Assembly (NCBI GenBank): GCA_014529385.2
Contig: CM043946.1
Span: 33,064,558-33,128,557 of the forward strand
DNA from: Adiantum capillus-veneris
Taxonomy: Eukaryota > Streptophyta > Polypodiopsida > Polypodiales > Pteridaceae
Direction of reading: 5' to 3'
DNA length: 64,000 nt
Every line of letters begins with the position of its first letter. Position 1 is the stretch's first letter. The translations under genes and the position numbers were made by a program. The notes below the pieces were generated by a model. That model was not told where the DNA came from. It did not search any database and worked only from the letters and a program-made list of their open reading frames with translations. Below are positions 1 to 11,385 of this stretch, one piece after another.

Positions 1-345
1 GCCACTTCGAGTTGTGAGGCTGATTACAGGGCAGTCCTCACAGCTACGGTTGAGTGTGTATGGCTCAAACGCCTTATGGATGATTTGGGTGTTGGACACT
101 GCCAACACTATCTACACTGACAGTCAGAGTGCATTGGCAGTTGCGAGAACCCAGTTTTTCATGCTCGCACAAAGCACATTGAGGTGCATTACCACTATGT
201 CAGGGAGAGGCTCTCAGTAGGAGAGATCAGCTTGGCTTATGTGCCAACACAGGACAACCTTGCTGATCTTTTCACAAAGGCATTGTCTCGTGAGAAGCTT
301 GAAGCTTTCCGTAAAGCTTTGGGCTTACTCCCCTTTGTGGACTGA
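1..345 (+). pseudogene. Ty1/copia pol 3' end: RNase H domain fragment
   Basis: This is the last part of a copia polyprotein. Read with frame changes it gives the typical RNase H pieces: a DSQSALAVA motif near 120-145, a degraded version of the usual copia phrase ending in KHIEVRYH near 170-200, and the closing VPTQDNLADLFTKAL stretch at about 240-285, then LGLLPFVD and a TGA at 343-345. RNase H removes the RNA template during reverse transcription. The reading frame shifts at least once near 170, so the protein cannot be made intact. The rest of the element lies outside the window to the left. Confidence 0.85.
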
Positions 346-407
346 TCATGTCCTTAGGGCACGGCACTTCCCTTTACTCATGTGCCAGCTCTCGTTCACC
401 GCATCAC

Positions 408-821
408 TCCAGGGGGGATTTGTTACCATATACATGTGGTAGTGATGTGTGTGAACACACTAGGACCGCCATGGCATTTTTTCCCTCTTTAGGAGGTTTT
501 TCCCCCCGTGCATTGTATATACGCCCATCACTCTAGGGCTATCTATCTTTTCCATTGCACACTAAGTAACACACTCTCTATTGTGTGCCTCGAGCTTCCT
601 TCGTCTTCTCCAAGCTGTGTGCATTTCTCTGCAACCCTAATTCAAACAAAACCAGCACCTGTGTTTTTTTGCAGAACGACAGAGTGGCCCATGCTTTCTT
701 CTGCCGGTCTGCCCCGCCGCGTAGCGCTGTTGTCTGCAACCTCGTAGAGCACTTTTCTTGTCGCAACGTATTCCCTGCCCATCACCGACAGCTGAGCAGA
801 ATAGAAATCCCTTTTACAACA
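408..821 (+). mobile_element. Polypurine tract and putative 3' LTR of the first copia element
   Basis: A purine-rich tract (CAGGGGGGATT, 410-420) sits 65 bp after the pol stop and is followed at 421 by TGTTACC, the expected arrangement of plus-strand primer and LTR start. A TATA-like sequence lies at about 514-522. The right boundary is uncertain because the partner LTR is outside the window. ACAACA at 816-821 is a candidate end but is not supported by a target duplication. The 822-888 interval shows nothing recognisable. Confidence 0.5.
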
Positions 822-888
822 GTTACCTCAAGGTCATTTTTTTTTACTAAGAGACTGTTCACACAGTAGTTCAACCCACTGCTCAAGC

Positions 889-1607
889 ATGAACACCCCA
901 AAGATCACCGCAAGGGCCCGACCAAGTTTTGCGGCTATTGTTGCGGCCCCTAGAAAGCTAACTCAAATTGGACAGCTTCAAGCAGCCCTTGCCTGGGACA
1001 TGGAAGAGAACCGTGACCTCAAAGCTTGCCTTAGCAATCTTGAGGCACGCTTTAACTCCATGGTTCATCTCGCCACCCCCCACTGACAAAGTAAAAGAAG
1101 TGGAAGCAAAGGTAACTCAAGCCCAATCGCCACCTTTGCCAAAGTAGAGACTTGTGTTACAATGGAGATCCGCGAAACACAGACTCCAAGAAGAAAACAC
1201 CCTCAAGGTCCGCATCGGTGGGCTCCCCTTGCCATGGTGCATCATTGAGGACACTCTCAAAGAAGCAACCAACAAGCTCAAAGACATCCTTCAACCAATC
1301 AACATCAAACCTGAAACGGCTTCTTGGATCAATGACACACATAGGCAAGTGCCGCCTGAGCATTGCCTTCTCACTTTCAAGAACAAAGAGGATAAGATAC
1401 AACTGCGACATCAATCTAGACTCCTCAAAGGGAAAAAGATTTGGATCAATGAGGAGCTGGACAACAAATCAACTAAAGCTAAAAAAGAGTGAGCTCAAGA
1501 AGATGCACGAAGCCCACAAGCAAGGTAAATGGGCAATATATCGAGGTGGTAAAACCATCATCCAAGAGTTCCAAGCCCCCACAAAGGCTCTACCCAACCC
1601 TCCTTAG
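889..1607 (+). pseudogene. LINE ORF1-like protein, broken
   Basis: Pieces in different frames look like the ORF1 protein of plant L1-type LINEs: an N-terminal helical part (889-1086, ATG at 889), a central part with RLQEENTLKVRIGGLPLP and FKNKEDKIQLRHQSRLLKGK (about 1170-1480), and a basic end with HKQGKWAIYRGGK (about 1515-1555). The central KVRIGGLP followed by a charged helical region and KIWINEEL resembles the RNA-binding ORF1 type. At least two frameshifts separate the parts. ORF1 binds LINE RNA as a chaperone; the endonuclease-RT ORF2 that should follow is absent. Confidence 0.6.
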
Positions 1608-1779
1608 GTCTTGTTTCCTTTTTTATTTTTACCCTGATGATTGGACCCTCAGTCCTTAACTGATATGTATCTGGTGGCTTCACTTAGAAGCAACGAGTCA
1701 ATGTAATGTTTTTTTTGTGATGGTCCCATAGGTCATATCTAACCTCCGTGGACGATAAATCAATCTATCCATCTATCTA

Positions 1780-1785
<6 letters not shown>
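1608..1785 (+). mobile_element. LINE 3' UTR ending in an ATCT/CT tail
   Basis: Directly after the ORF1-like stop comes about 150 bp of non-coding sequence (CCTGATGATTGGACCCTCAG and following) that ends in AATCTATC(TATC)n running into a long CT tract. Plant and algal LINEs often end in short tandem tails instead of poly(A), so I read this as the element's 3' end. The absence of ORF2 makes this either an internal deletion or an ORF1-only non-autonomous LINE. Confidence 0.45.
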
Positions 1786-1844
<59 letters not shown>

Positions 1845-1846
1845 TT

Positions 1847-1877
<31 letters not shown>

Positions 1878-1960
1878 GGGGGGAGAGGTAGAGAGAGAGA
1901 GAAAGAGGGAAAGGCAACATGAGAGGGAGGAGAGGGAAGGAGTGGCTCTCCTTCCTCTCC

Positions 1961-2007
<47 letters not shown>

Positions 2008-2045
2008 GAGGGAGAGAGAGAGAGAGAGAGAGATAGAGAGAGAGG
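1786..2045. repeat. Compound microsatellite (CT)n-(CA)n-(GT)n-G23 and (GT)n-(GA)n
   Basis: The block holds (CT)n to about 1812, (CA)n to about 1838, (GT)n at 1847-1860, an uninterrupted run of 23 G at 1861-1883, mixed GA, then (GT)n at about 1963-2004 and (GA)n at about 2011-2044. Apparent open frames here are poly-HT, poly-RE and poly-SL artefacts of the repeats. Confidence 0.95.
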
Positions 2046-2059
2046 CATGGGTATACCTG

Positions 2060-2259
2060 TTTTGCTAGAGTGTCGAAACTCAAATTTGAGATCTGAGTTT
2101 TTGGCACTCACGGATTATTTTTTTACCTTGTTGGTGTTGCTATGAGCGTCGCTATAAGCATTGCTATGCAACAAATAATATAGCAACGATCATAGCAACA
2201 CCGTGGATTTTCACATTTGAGTGTCGCATTCCTAGTGTTGCTAATATGAAGAACCTCTT
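2060..2259 (-). mobile_element. CACTA-type transposon terminus with subterminal repeats
   Basis: Read on the minus strand, the segment starts at 2259 with CACTACAAGAGG, the signature end of plant CACTA (EnSpm) elements. It is followed by repeated, inverted copies of a TAGCAAC/GTTGCTA unit between about 2128 and 2205 (GTTGCTATGAG, GTCGCTATAAG, ATTGCTATG, ATAGCAACG, ATAGCAAC). Such arrays are the transposase-binding subterminal repeats of this superfamily. I see no partner end nearby, so this is one end of a deleted or truncated element. It abuts chromovirus gag sequence directly. Confidence 0.6.
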
Positions 2260-2262
2260 GTA

Positions 2263-3176
2263 GTGGAAGCTTTCCATCTTCATTGCATCACCCATACAAG
2301 AGGGGAGGACATTGTAAATCTTACCCTGCATGGTGAAGGTCACAAAATCTCAAGATGTTCAAAGAGGGAGGAAATAGTATCTCTTTTCTCACCTATGATG
2401 GCACCTTTGGTGCCACCAACAAAGTATTGGCCTTCATCTAGAAATTTGATGCGGCTTTTGGAGACGAGGGCTTCACGGAGTCCTCTAAGCTATGACATGT
2501 AGCTATGCACTTCCAAAAATTGGTTCGTCAATGGTGGGCTAGCCTTTGTGTCAATGGAGAAGCCCAAAGACATGGAAAACTCTACGAGTTTTCATCATGA
2601 AGCAATTCCTTGCAAGCGATGCAAAGGACAAAGTGCTTACCAAATGTGCAGTTTAAAGATTCTCTCCCGTGAGTCTATTCACAAAAGTTTTGGGATTTAC
2701 ATCTCAAGGCTACTATCTTTCAAAAGATAGACTTTGCAAGAAAAAGCAACCATTATGTGTGGGACTACTTGAAGAGATGGCCAAGTACGTCAACTCTCAA
2801 CGGCCTGGTTCTATCACCGAAGTAATCCACCACACCATGGTTGCTTCGTGCATCAATTTCCAAGAAGGGGCTAGACAGAATGTCAAGCCCATGGAAAACA
2901 AAGACAAGAGTGATGGAAAGGGGAAAACCAATGCCCAAAATTCTTTCCAAGGAAATTTCAACAATAACAACAACAACAACAATCGATCCAAGGAGAAGGG
3001 AGTCTACAAAGGAAAAAATAAACTCTCTCCTGAAGAGCTTGAAGCTTTTCGCAAGGACCATAAATGTTTTAAGTGTGGGGAGCAAGGACATGGCTATCAT
3101 TCTTGCCCCAAGAGGAATGCCCGCAATGAGACTCCTAGAGCTTCCACCATCAAAGCTCCAAAAGAGGATGCTCACT
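2263..3176 (+). pseudogene. Ty3/gypsy (chromovirus) gag with zinc knuckle
   Basis: Degenerate gag spread over shifting frames. The nucleocapsid end is clear at about 3064-3110: CFKCGEQGHGYHSC fits CX2CX4HX4C, preceded by an Asn-rich spacer (about 2960-2985) and a KLSPEELEAFRKDHKC segment. Upstream at 2400-2800 a capsid-like retrotrans_gag pattern is recognisable after frame changes (FMKQFL-like and FWDLHLKA-like stretches). Gag forms the particle that packages element RNA. Several frameshifts and stops rule out a functional product. Confidence 0.75.
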
Positions 3177-3199
3177 GCAAAGGATCACCTCTCTCCTAC

Positions 3200-3480
3200 G
3201 TTTGGGAAAAGGTAAAGGAGCATGATGCCTTCATTTTGTTTGTTGACCCTGGCTCTACTCACAACTTCATATCAATGGAGTTGGTCACCAAGTTGGGCAT
3301 TCAAGCTTTCGAGATGGGAGATACTACAACGGCCGACACCAAGCAAACACCACTCTCAAGGGACAACAAGCCTCCGTTAATCTCTTGATTGGGAAGTTGA
3401 GGTGTCCAAAGCTATGTTGATAAAGAAGACTTTTTCATCTCTTCTCTCCAACATGAGGAGGCTATCCTAGGGGCACCATG
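3200..3480 (+). pseudogene. Chromovirus aspartic protease domain
   Basis: FVDPGSTHNFISMELVTKLG at about 3238-3297 matches the active-site region of Ty3/gypsy proteases, normally DSGSTHNFI; the Ser after the catalytic Asp is replaced by Pro here. The frame closes at 3388, and the second half (HEEAILGAPW-like, about 3450-3480) continues in another frame. The enzyme would cut Gag-Pol; this copy is not expected to be active. Confidence 0.7.
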
Positions 3481-3720
3481 GTTCCACTGCATGGTTGCCA
3501 ACATGAACTTCCATGAAAGGAGAAACTATTTCACTTACAGGGGAAAGAACATGTATATAGATTCTAGTAAGTCTGGCTGTACTATACCACTTGTAAATCC
3601 TCTTGCTTTTGATAAATCAATGAAGAGCTCAATTTTTGCGTACATGATTTTTTCAAAGAGTCCCTAAAAGATCCTAATGTTTTACCAAATGTAAATGGTA
3701 GGAATCAAGAAGAGTTAAAC

Positions 3721-4300
3721 TTGTCTAATTTTCTAAAAGGATTCCAAGATTTGTACATCGATGATATCCCTATGGACATACCTCCAAAACGAGGGGATGA
3801 TGACCATCAAATTGAGCTCCTACTAGGAAGCTCACCACGTAACAAACCTCCTTATCAAGTTTCCCAAGCTCAACAAGAGGAGATCATGAGGCAAGTAAAA
3901 GAAGTGGTAGACAAAGGGATGGTGAGGCCTAGCTCCTCTCCCTTTTGTTCTCCAGTTCTTTTAGTGCAAAACAAAGATGGTACATATCGTATGTGCGTGG
4001 ACTATCGAGCACTAAACCATATCACTATCAAAAAAAGATTTCATGTGCCTTAGATAGAAGATCTATTTGATAAGCTACAAGGCTCTACCTACTTTAGTAG
4101 GATTGACCTTAAAAGCGGCTATCATCAAATAAGGATAGTGGATGAAGATATCCTAAAGACCGTGTTTCGTACAATGTTTGGTTTTTATGAATATCTAGTC
4201 ATGCATTTTGGCTTAACAAATGCACCAACCACGTTCAATCGTCTAATGGAGATAATCTTTAGACCCTACTACAAATCCACTAGAGTGTTCTTTGATGATG
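3721..4300 (+). pseudogene. Chromovirus reverse transcriptase, N-terminal two thirds
   Basis: Clear Ty3/gypsy RT blocks occur in order: VVDKGMVRPSSSPFCSPVLL, MCVDYRALNHITIKKRFHVP, then after a TAG at 4051 [20 protein letters not shown] and [20 protein letters not shown]. The catalytic block that should read Tyr/Phe-x-Asp-Asp is present as VFFDD near 4285-4300. Immediately after it the sequence jumps into integrase, so the RT C-terminus and all of RNase H are missing. Confidence 0.85.
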
Positions 4301-5203
4301 TGCAGGATGCCAAAAGACTAAGTATGATAGTGGGAAGCAACCTGGATTACTCCAACCATTGTCTATCTCAAATTCACCATGGGAGAGTATATCCATGGAT
4401 TTCATCTCTGGATTACCCAAGTCGATCCATGGGAATACGGGAATATGGACAATAGTCGATTGGTTTAGCAAGCATCACACTTTGTTCCTGTCAAAAAGAC
4501 TATTAAGGCACACCAAATGGCAAATCTTTTCATATCTCACATTTCAAATGCCAACATCCATCGTGTGAGATAGAGATCTTAGAATGACCATTAATTTTTG
4601 GAAAGGTCTCTTTAAAATCTAGGCACAAGATTGAATTTCTCTTCGCCCTATCACCCATAAACGGATGGCCTAAGTGAGATAACCAACATTATGATTTTTG
4701 ATCTACTAAAGACTTATGTTACAAAAGTAAATCAATGCTCACAATGGGAAAAGTACTTACCTAGTGTAGAGTATGCGTACAATAATAATGTACATATTTA
4801 TATGGGAAAAGCACCTTTTGAAATCATTGAGGGAAGACCTAAAAGTCCCTTGCTACTTAAAGTACATGGGAAGATCTTCGATGCCGATGAGTATAGCCGT
4901 GACATACAAGAATCTTTTCAAAATATTAAGGAGGCTATAGCCATCTCTCAACAAAGGCAAAAAGTTGTTGCTAATAAGCACAGAAAGGACTTAATGTTCA
5001 AAGAAAATGATTGGGTCTTACTTAAGTTTCCAAAGTATCAATTGAGGCAAACGATGGGTAAAAATCCTACTGGCCATCAAAACTATTATGCTAAACCAGC
5101 AAAAAGATACTATGGTCCTTTCCAAATCTTGAAGACAATCAATAAGATGGCTTATCAACTCAAGTTTCCCAACCATAGGATCATCACAATGCTTTTCATG
5201 TGA
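4301..5203 (+). pseudogene. Chromovirus integrase, directly joined to RT by deletion
   Basis: Integrase pieces follow: a remnant just before the catalytic core, then the core beginning [11 protein letters not shown] (about 4390-4420) with [12 protein letters not shown], then after frameshifts the C-terminal part at 4691-5203 (WEKYLPSVEYAYNNNVH, GKAPFEIIEGRPKSPLL, HRKDLMFKENDWVLLKFPKY, YYGPFQILKTINKMAYQL). The last stretch is the SH3-like domain that leads to the chromodomain. The core is missing much of its second half, and several stops interrupt it. Confidence 0.8.
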
Positions 5204-5463
5204 GCCCACTTAAGCCCTACAAAGGAGAGCCACCAAGTGAACCAATTATGGAAGACCCTCCCCAAATCGAAGACCAAGAAGAGGTGCTGCAACCCGAAGC
5301 TATCCTTCGGCATGAAGACAAGGTACTACAACATGGTAAGATTATCCGACGGTATCTTATTAAGTTCAAAATTTATCCTTTTGAAGATGCTAGATGGATG
5401 CAAGGAATACAGCTTAACGATAGTATGAACCTTGTCAATACTTACAATGCTACATTAGAGTAA
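5200..5463 (+). pseudogene. Chromodomain tail of the chromovirus integrase
   Basis: An 87-residue frame carries a chromodomain-like end: HGKIIRRYLIKFKIYPFEDA fits the pattern of an aromatic strand, YL(V/I)K(W/F)K-YP and a following acidic-Trp helix (RWMQGIQL). In chromoviruses this domain reads histone H3 methylation and directs integration into heterochromatin. One of the usual aromatic cage positions is changed (KFK instead of KWK), consistent with decay. Confidence 0.65.
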
Positions 5464-6352
5464 GCAAATGTACAAATTTCTTTTAAATGACCAATGTTTT
5501 TGTCTTATAAGACTAGTTCTCTTTTTATTATGCACAAATTGAAGTAGTATGCATACTTAGAGTCATGTTTGTGATGACGATGTCTCTCAAACACCAAGTA
5601 GAATTTGTCACTCTACTTTGGGAGAATGAGATGGAATAAAGAGCAGACATGCTTATGGTAGCTATGTCTCCCAAGCACCAAAAGGATTAGTCATCCATCT
5701 TGGAAAGATGTCGTAGGGTAAAAAGGGATCCTTTACCTGCTAAGAAATATTGACCAATGAATAAGTCTTTATCTATTCTACCTCATAGTCGAGGACGACT
5801 ATGATTTCAAGAGAGAGGTAATGTCATAAAATATAATATCTAATCAACCCAAATGATTTTTCATATTAAAATGATCATTTAATGTGGGAGAATAGAGGAG
5901 AACAAGGGTTAGAATATAGACATGTGTTTACGGGTCTATTTCAACACGGGGCCAATGGTAAAGGTCCAAATGAGGGATGATCTATCAAAGAGAAAGGTTA
6001 GCTAATGGAGCTTAAAGACCTTAGGGTTAACTTCATTAAAGACCTCTAATGGTTAATGTTAAAAGTCCTTTGGCCTTAGGTAAGCTAGGGCTGAGCTTGA
6101 GGTGGGAACCCGGTCCAAGCTTGAGGTGCTTGTTGTGGTTGATGACTAAGGTGCTTGAGGTGCTTGTCGTGCTTGCAAACAAAGATGATTGAGGTTCTTA
6201 CTTGCTAACTAAGGAGCTTGAAGTGCTTCTGGGAACACCACCCAAGCTTGAGGTGCTTTGTCGTGCTTGTTGACTAAGGTGCTTGTGTTCCAAAAGTCAA
6301 TGTACTCCCTACTCATGAGGGGGCGAGCCCTAAAGCAAGGGGGATGAGAGAG

Positions 6353-6391
<39 letters not shown>

Positions 6392-6394
6392 GGT
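5464..6394 (+). mobile_element. Chromovirus 3' UTR and putative 3' LTR
   Basis: After the stop, about 360 bp of AT-rich sequence contains TAGTCGAGGACGACTATG (about 5787-5804), close to the conserved GTCGAGGACGAC block that precedes the 3' LTR of plant chromoviruses. A purine-rich tract leads to TGTCATAAAATATAATATC at 5822, the likely LTR start. Between about 6090 and 6290 a GCTTGAGGTGCTTG-like unit recurs imperfectly at least six times, and (CA)n lies at 6355-6387. The LTR end cannot be fixed because the 5' LTR is not recognisable. Confidence 0.5.
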
Positions 6395-7008
<614 letters not shown>

Positions 7009-7021
7009 TGTCCCCCTTCCT
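7009..7021 (-). other. Polypurine tract of the minus-strand gypsy element
   Basis: On the minus strand AGGAAGGGGGACA lies immediately before the LTR start TGTTAACC. This is the usual plus-strand primer position and shows that the LTR at 6395-7008 is the 3' LTR of the element extending to higher coordinates. Confidence 0.75.
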
Positions 7022-8347
7022 GATGTAGATTCCATCCTCGGAAGCTATTGAGATGAAGCTCGTTCGTCGAGGTGGAAGAGCATCTGAGTTTGTACTCTTG
7101 AGCTTTCTTCAAACACTGCAAAATCAACCAAAAATCTCACAGTAATTGCATTCTCATATACAATTGAAAAGCATATGCAGTGAGTAGGCACACAAATTGA
7201 TTGGTAACAGAATATTAAACATTTTTTTAACAGTAAACATTAAACTGTAATATAATCAAACGTATAAGAATTTGTAAAGGTCAAAAAATAAACAATTCTG
7301 GGGTCGCTAATTTAACAATTGAAAGGAACTAGAGGTCAACTATTAATACCATGGGCAAGATTCTCAATTCTCTCTAGTCAATAAACAGGCAATAATAATG
7401 GACAAGAAACACCTATTCATGTTGATGATCGCATTCGATTCAAAAAGTGAACAAGACAAAGTTTTTATGAAGTTCAACATCGCAATTACTGCAATGTGTT
7501 CATGTACACACCGGAAAACATAAGGAATACCTCTAGGAGGCACATCAGTGAGAAAAGGTACCAATCTTTATTGAACAGAATTAGCACAAAGAACTCTAAC
7601 CTAATTATTTGCACCCCCCTAGAGGGTCAAGGGAACAAGATATTGAATAGATGGGAGGGTAACCCTAAGTTTAAACCCCTATCCTTGTCATCGTCGAGAA
7701 AATAAAGTCATCATTGTGAGACCATAAGTCCCATCCATGTAATCGTGTAAATCTTCCTCATCATTAGATGCACATATGTTCACTAAGAATGTCACTAGCA
7801 TGTATAGTCATCTTGGTCAAAAGGGTAGGCTTGTGCAATCGAAGAGACGTTCTCTACTAAGTAGGGATCAATCGTGGTCAAGAGACCTATCAACCATTCT
7901 AATTCCTCAAAATTCCTCTCACATGCTAGCGTACCTACCAAATCCTATTCATAGGCAAGCACCGGGTAGACTATGTGAAATACTTGTGAAAAGTAAAGAA
8001 GCTACCTCTCACCCAAGGTAGGAGTGAATGACTCTACCGTACTAGCCACATCTGTACACACAGACAGATTTTGGTTAGTGTGCAAATATTATAGAGTCAT
8101 GTCAAAAGGTTGGTTCCTGTGCATAATGTGTTAATGTGATTTTTGGGTCAGGTGCTAGAATTTTTAGGTTTCCAAATTTTTATTTGGTGGCTCTTGTTCT
8201 TTTACTTTTTCATTTTTGTTTTCTTGAGTATAGGGCTATATATATACATTCCCTAAGATTGGGATATTGAGAGGTCAAGGAGGAAGGGTAAGAGCAGATC
8301 AAGTAAATGATGGATGCCAACAAACACTCCCCCCTTCCTTGGGTACA
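7022..8347 (-). mobile_element. Gypsy element, 3' non-coding part between the last frame and the 3' LTR
   Basis: About 1.3 kb of AT-rich sequence with no conserved domain on either strand. By position it is the region between integrase and the 3' LTR, where some plant gypsy lineages carry an extra or env-like frame. I see no signal peptide or membrane segment here. Confidence 0.45.
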
Positions 8348-8824
8348 TCATAACTTTTGGAACGACGTCGTCACCTTTTGAAACCAATTGTTCCAAGTTG
8401 TAATGGGTGAAAACTTTGACCAATAATTTTTCACCACCCTAGGCATTTCATCTAGTTGCAAGGGTGGTAAGGTACTCTCCCAGGATTTTATGTGCAACAT
8501 CGTTGTAGGTGATGAACTTACAATCGGAGGTGCAAATTCTTTTTTGTTTGTATGGATATTTACAATGGTAGGTGGAGGTCGTGTCGAAGCTTGTATTTCC
8601 TTATATGAACTACGTGAAGAGCAAGAAGCTTTATTTGTTTTTTCTATGTTTGAGCTGAATGAAACAAGCCTTTCTCGCTTGGGTACCCAAACTAGCTCTG
8701 GATCAGGTGTATAGCATTCTGTGATCTTTCCCTTCCCACGATCTTCAATTGGCTTCATCATTACAAGATTTGACTCACATGGGTCTATAGGTGACAGGTA
8801 AAAACACAATCTACGTTTAGGCAC
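8348..8824 (-). pseudogene. Unassigned frame downstream of integrase in the gypsy element
   Basis: A 158-residue frame on the element's coding strand, beginning MPKRRLCFYLSPIDPCESNL and ending NNWFQKVTTSFQKL. It is polar, with no transmembrane segment, coiled coil or known motif that I can identify. It lies after the integrase tail, so it may be part of an additional ORF (aORF) of this lineage, with remnants of the same region continuing to about 9340 in broken frames. Function unknown. Confidence 0.35.
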
Positions 8825-9340
8825 CTAGATTTGATCATTCCCTTCATAGTAGCCTTGGGCTTCCAATAGTTGCTTGGGAATCCAACGCAACGTCTTCTCA
8901 CATTTCTTGGACCGAGTGGGGTGTCTCTTACAAAGGCTTCTATTTTTTAGCATCATAAATAGTCGCTAAAGAATCTTTAGGGACCCATTTGTATGTTTTC
9001 TTTGTTATATCACGATGGGTCTTGTGTGTCTCAAGCTTTGTTTCAGCCTACAAAAGTTGAAGCTCTAAAGGGTTGGGCTATAGTTACAAATGGTTCAACC
9101 TCTTAAACATGCACTGTTTTGGGTTGTATTTTCTCAGGAGGTGATATCTCAGGGACTACCACCTGAGTGGCAGGGCTAAGAGTTGGGTTTTATGTTGTGA
9201 CACTCCCAGTCCCCGAATCAATAGTGCATTTGGTCACTATCATCCACGTGGGTCGTAGGTTTATATTGCCTTCCATAGTTCCAGCAAGCATGACCAAGAA
9301 GTCGAGCTACGATCCCCTTGTCATAACTGACAGAAGTGTG

Positions 9341-10850
9341 CTAGGTTCCAAAAACCTTTTTCTTTTTCTTGTCGATACCCTTGACTTGGATGGTACTCTC
9401 AGATAGGGATGGATTTCCTAACTGACACCACACTCCATATGATAGAAAATTATATTTAGCATATGTGTCCAATAAGGCATTATATAGTTCTTTTTGATAG
9501 GTGCTAGTTAACTCAATAGGGTATTGTAGAGGTGTGTTAGAGTCCAACCAGTCATCATCTATTTCAACTTGAAATGCATGTGTAACTCCAAGGTTGGCCT
9601 CTTGTTGGCGTATAATATGTTGTTGGTGCTCCTTAGCCTCAGCTTGAGCTTGTACCTTTTTCAATCTTGCTTGTGCCTTGGCTACCTTTTTTTGATGGAT
9701 GGCACGTAGCTCCTCTTGGCTTAAAGAATCATAGTATCTTTTTAATTTACTCCCATTGAGGAATCCAATGGTTTCAACTCCATCAAGAGTTTCCACATGA
9801 ATGGTACCTTGTGAGGTGATTTTTCATGCTCTATATGGTCCTTTTCCCGCATATTTCAACTTTTTCTTCTCGTTACGCACTCCATACATAAGGACTTTAT
9901 CCCCAACCTTGATATCTTTTTTCTTTAAATGTTGGTCAAACCATTTCTTTCTCCTATCTTTCTCCACAAGTACATTTTTCACAACCAGTTGTCTTTGTTC
10001 ATCTAACCTCTCAAGGATATATAAGTGCTTACCTAAAGGATTACCATCCCAACCTTCTTGTGAAGCTACCCATAGACAAGGAATTACAAACTCCCATGTC
10101 ATAATTGCTTCGAGGCCATATACCATCTTGAATGGTGTACAATTAATAGCACTTTGTAAGCAATACAATAAGCCCATAGAGCTAACGTCAGCTTCAAATC
10201 CCAATCCGTGCGATGAGCTTCCACTGTTTTGGTCAAGATAGAAATCAAAGTCTTGTTAGTGCTCTCAGCTTGGCCATTTGCTTGTGGTGGATAATAAGTT
10301 GTAGACTTTCCTTTATCACTTTATTTATAAAATGAGTACCACTGTCACTCACAATCTCAAAGGGACAACCAAATCATGTAATAATGTTCTCAAAGAGAAA
10401 CTTAGCGGTTGACCTTGCATCAACCTTGCGTGTCGCCTTGGCTTCCACCCACTTTGTCACATAGTAAGTGGAAACAATAATATATCAAGATTGAGTGTTA
10501 CGAGCTACCGGACTAATTGGGCCTACAAAGTCTAAACCCCATTTTTCAAATGGTTGAGTCACTTTAAGAGGATGTAAGGGTATCTTATCCTTTCGTTGTG
10601 TGATCTTGTAACGTTGGCATTCATTACACTTTTTTGCAAAAAGTAATGCATCCTTGAATAAGGTAGGCTACCAATAGACTGATTGCAACACCTTCCTAGC
10701 AGCTAGTCCCCTTGAAAAATGTCCTCTGGGCTTCTTGTAGTATGTATAAATACTCATCCTCACAAGCACAACGTCTAAGAACATCATCCTTCCCTAGCAT
10801 GTAGAGAGTTCCTACAATTAGAGAATAAGGTTCACATACCTTTAATAGTT
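9341..10850 (-). pseudogene. Ty3/gypsy integrase (minus-strand element)
   Basis: Integrase inserts element cDNA into the genome. Conserved pieces, read right to left: GCPFEIVSDSGTHF near 10,325-10,370 with the second catalytic Asp; a block with the catalytic Glu in NGQAESTNKTL at about 10,240-10,285; TPFKMVYGLEAIM and the C-terminal domain in 9824-10,204 (KVLMYGVRNEKKKL); and the SH3-like end VETLDGVETIGFLNGSKLKRYY at 9740-9800. A Lys/Gln-rich extension (9341-9720) follows. The segments are in different frames with stops between them. Confidence 0.8.
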
Positions 10851-10851
10851 T

Positions 10852-11385
10852 CTAAGCTATATTCTTACAAAGCTCTTTGGGTGGAAAACCATTAACTAAA
10901 AAGTTTACAATCTTCTCACTCCATTCAGGCATGGTCTCGACTAGGAACATGGAAGTATCATGCAATTCATCATCAATTCCAGTAGGGGATTCACCATTGG
11001 GTATGCGAGACAAATGATCCGCCATGACATGTCTTTTACCGAGTCTCACGACAACGGTAAAATTAAACTCAAGAAGAATCAATAACCATCATGTAATTCT
11101 TCCCGTGGCACAAGGTTTATTCACTAGATACAACAACACTTGATGATCCACATAGAAAACAAACTTGTAGACAAGAAGGTAGTAGCAAAATTTATTCACT
11201 GCGTAAATCATAGCTAAAACTTCCTGCTCTGTAGTGGTATAGTTTCTCTCAGCATCATTTAATTGACGACTTGCAAAGCTAATGGGGTACTCCAATTTAT
11301 GTTCTCCTGGTTGAGCTAGAACACACCCAATAGCAAAGTTTGATGCATCAATATGTACATGAAAAATTACATTCCAATCGAGCAC
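10852..11385 (-). pseudogene. Ty3/gypsy RNase H domain (minus-strand element)
   Basis: Two frames give a clear RNase H: FHVHIDASNFAIGCVLAQPG, FASRQLNDAERNYTTTEQEV and VFYVDHQVLLYLVNKP (11,089-11,385), then VVVRLGKRHVMADHLSRIPN (10,852-11,082). The catalytic Asp in HIDAS and Glu in TTEQE are present. The two parts are broken by a stop near 11,086. Confidence 0.88.
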
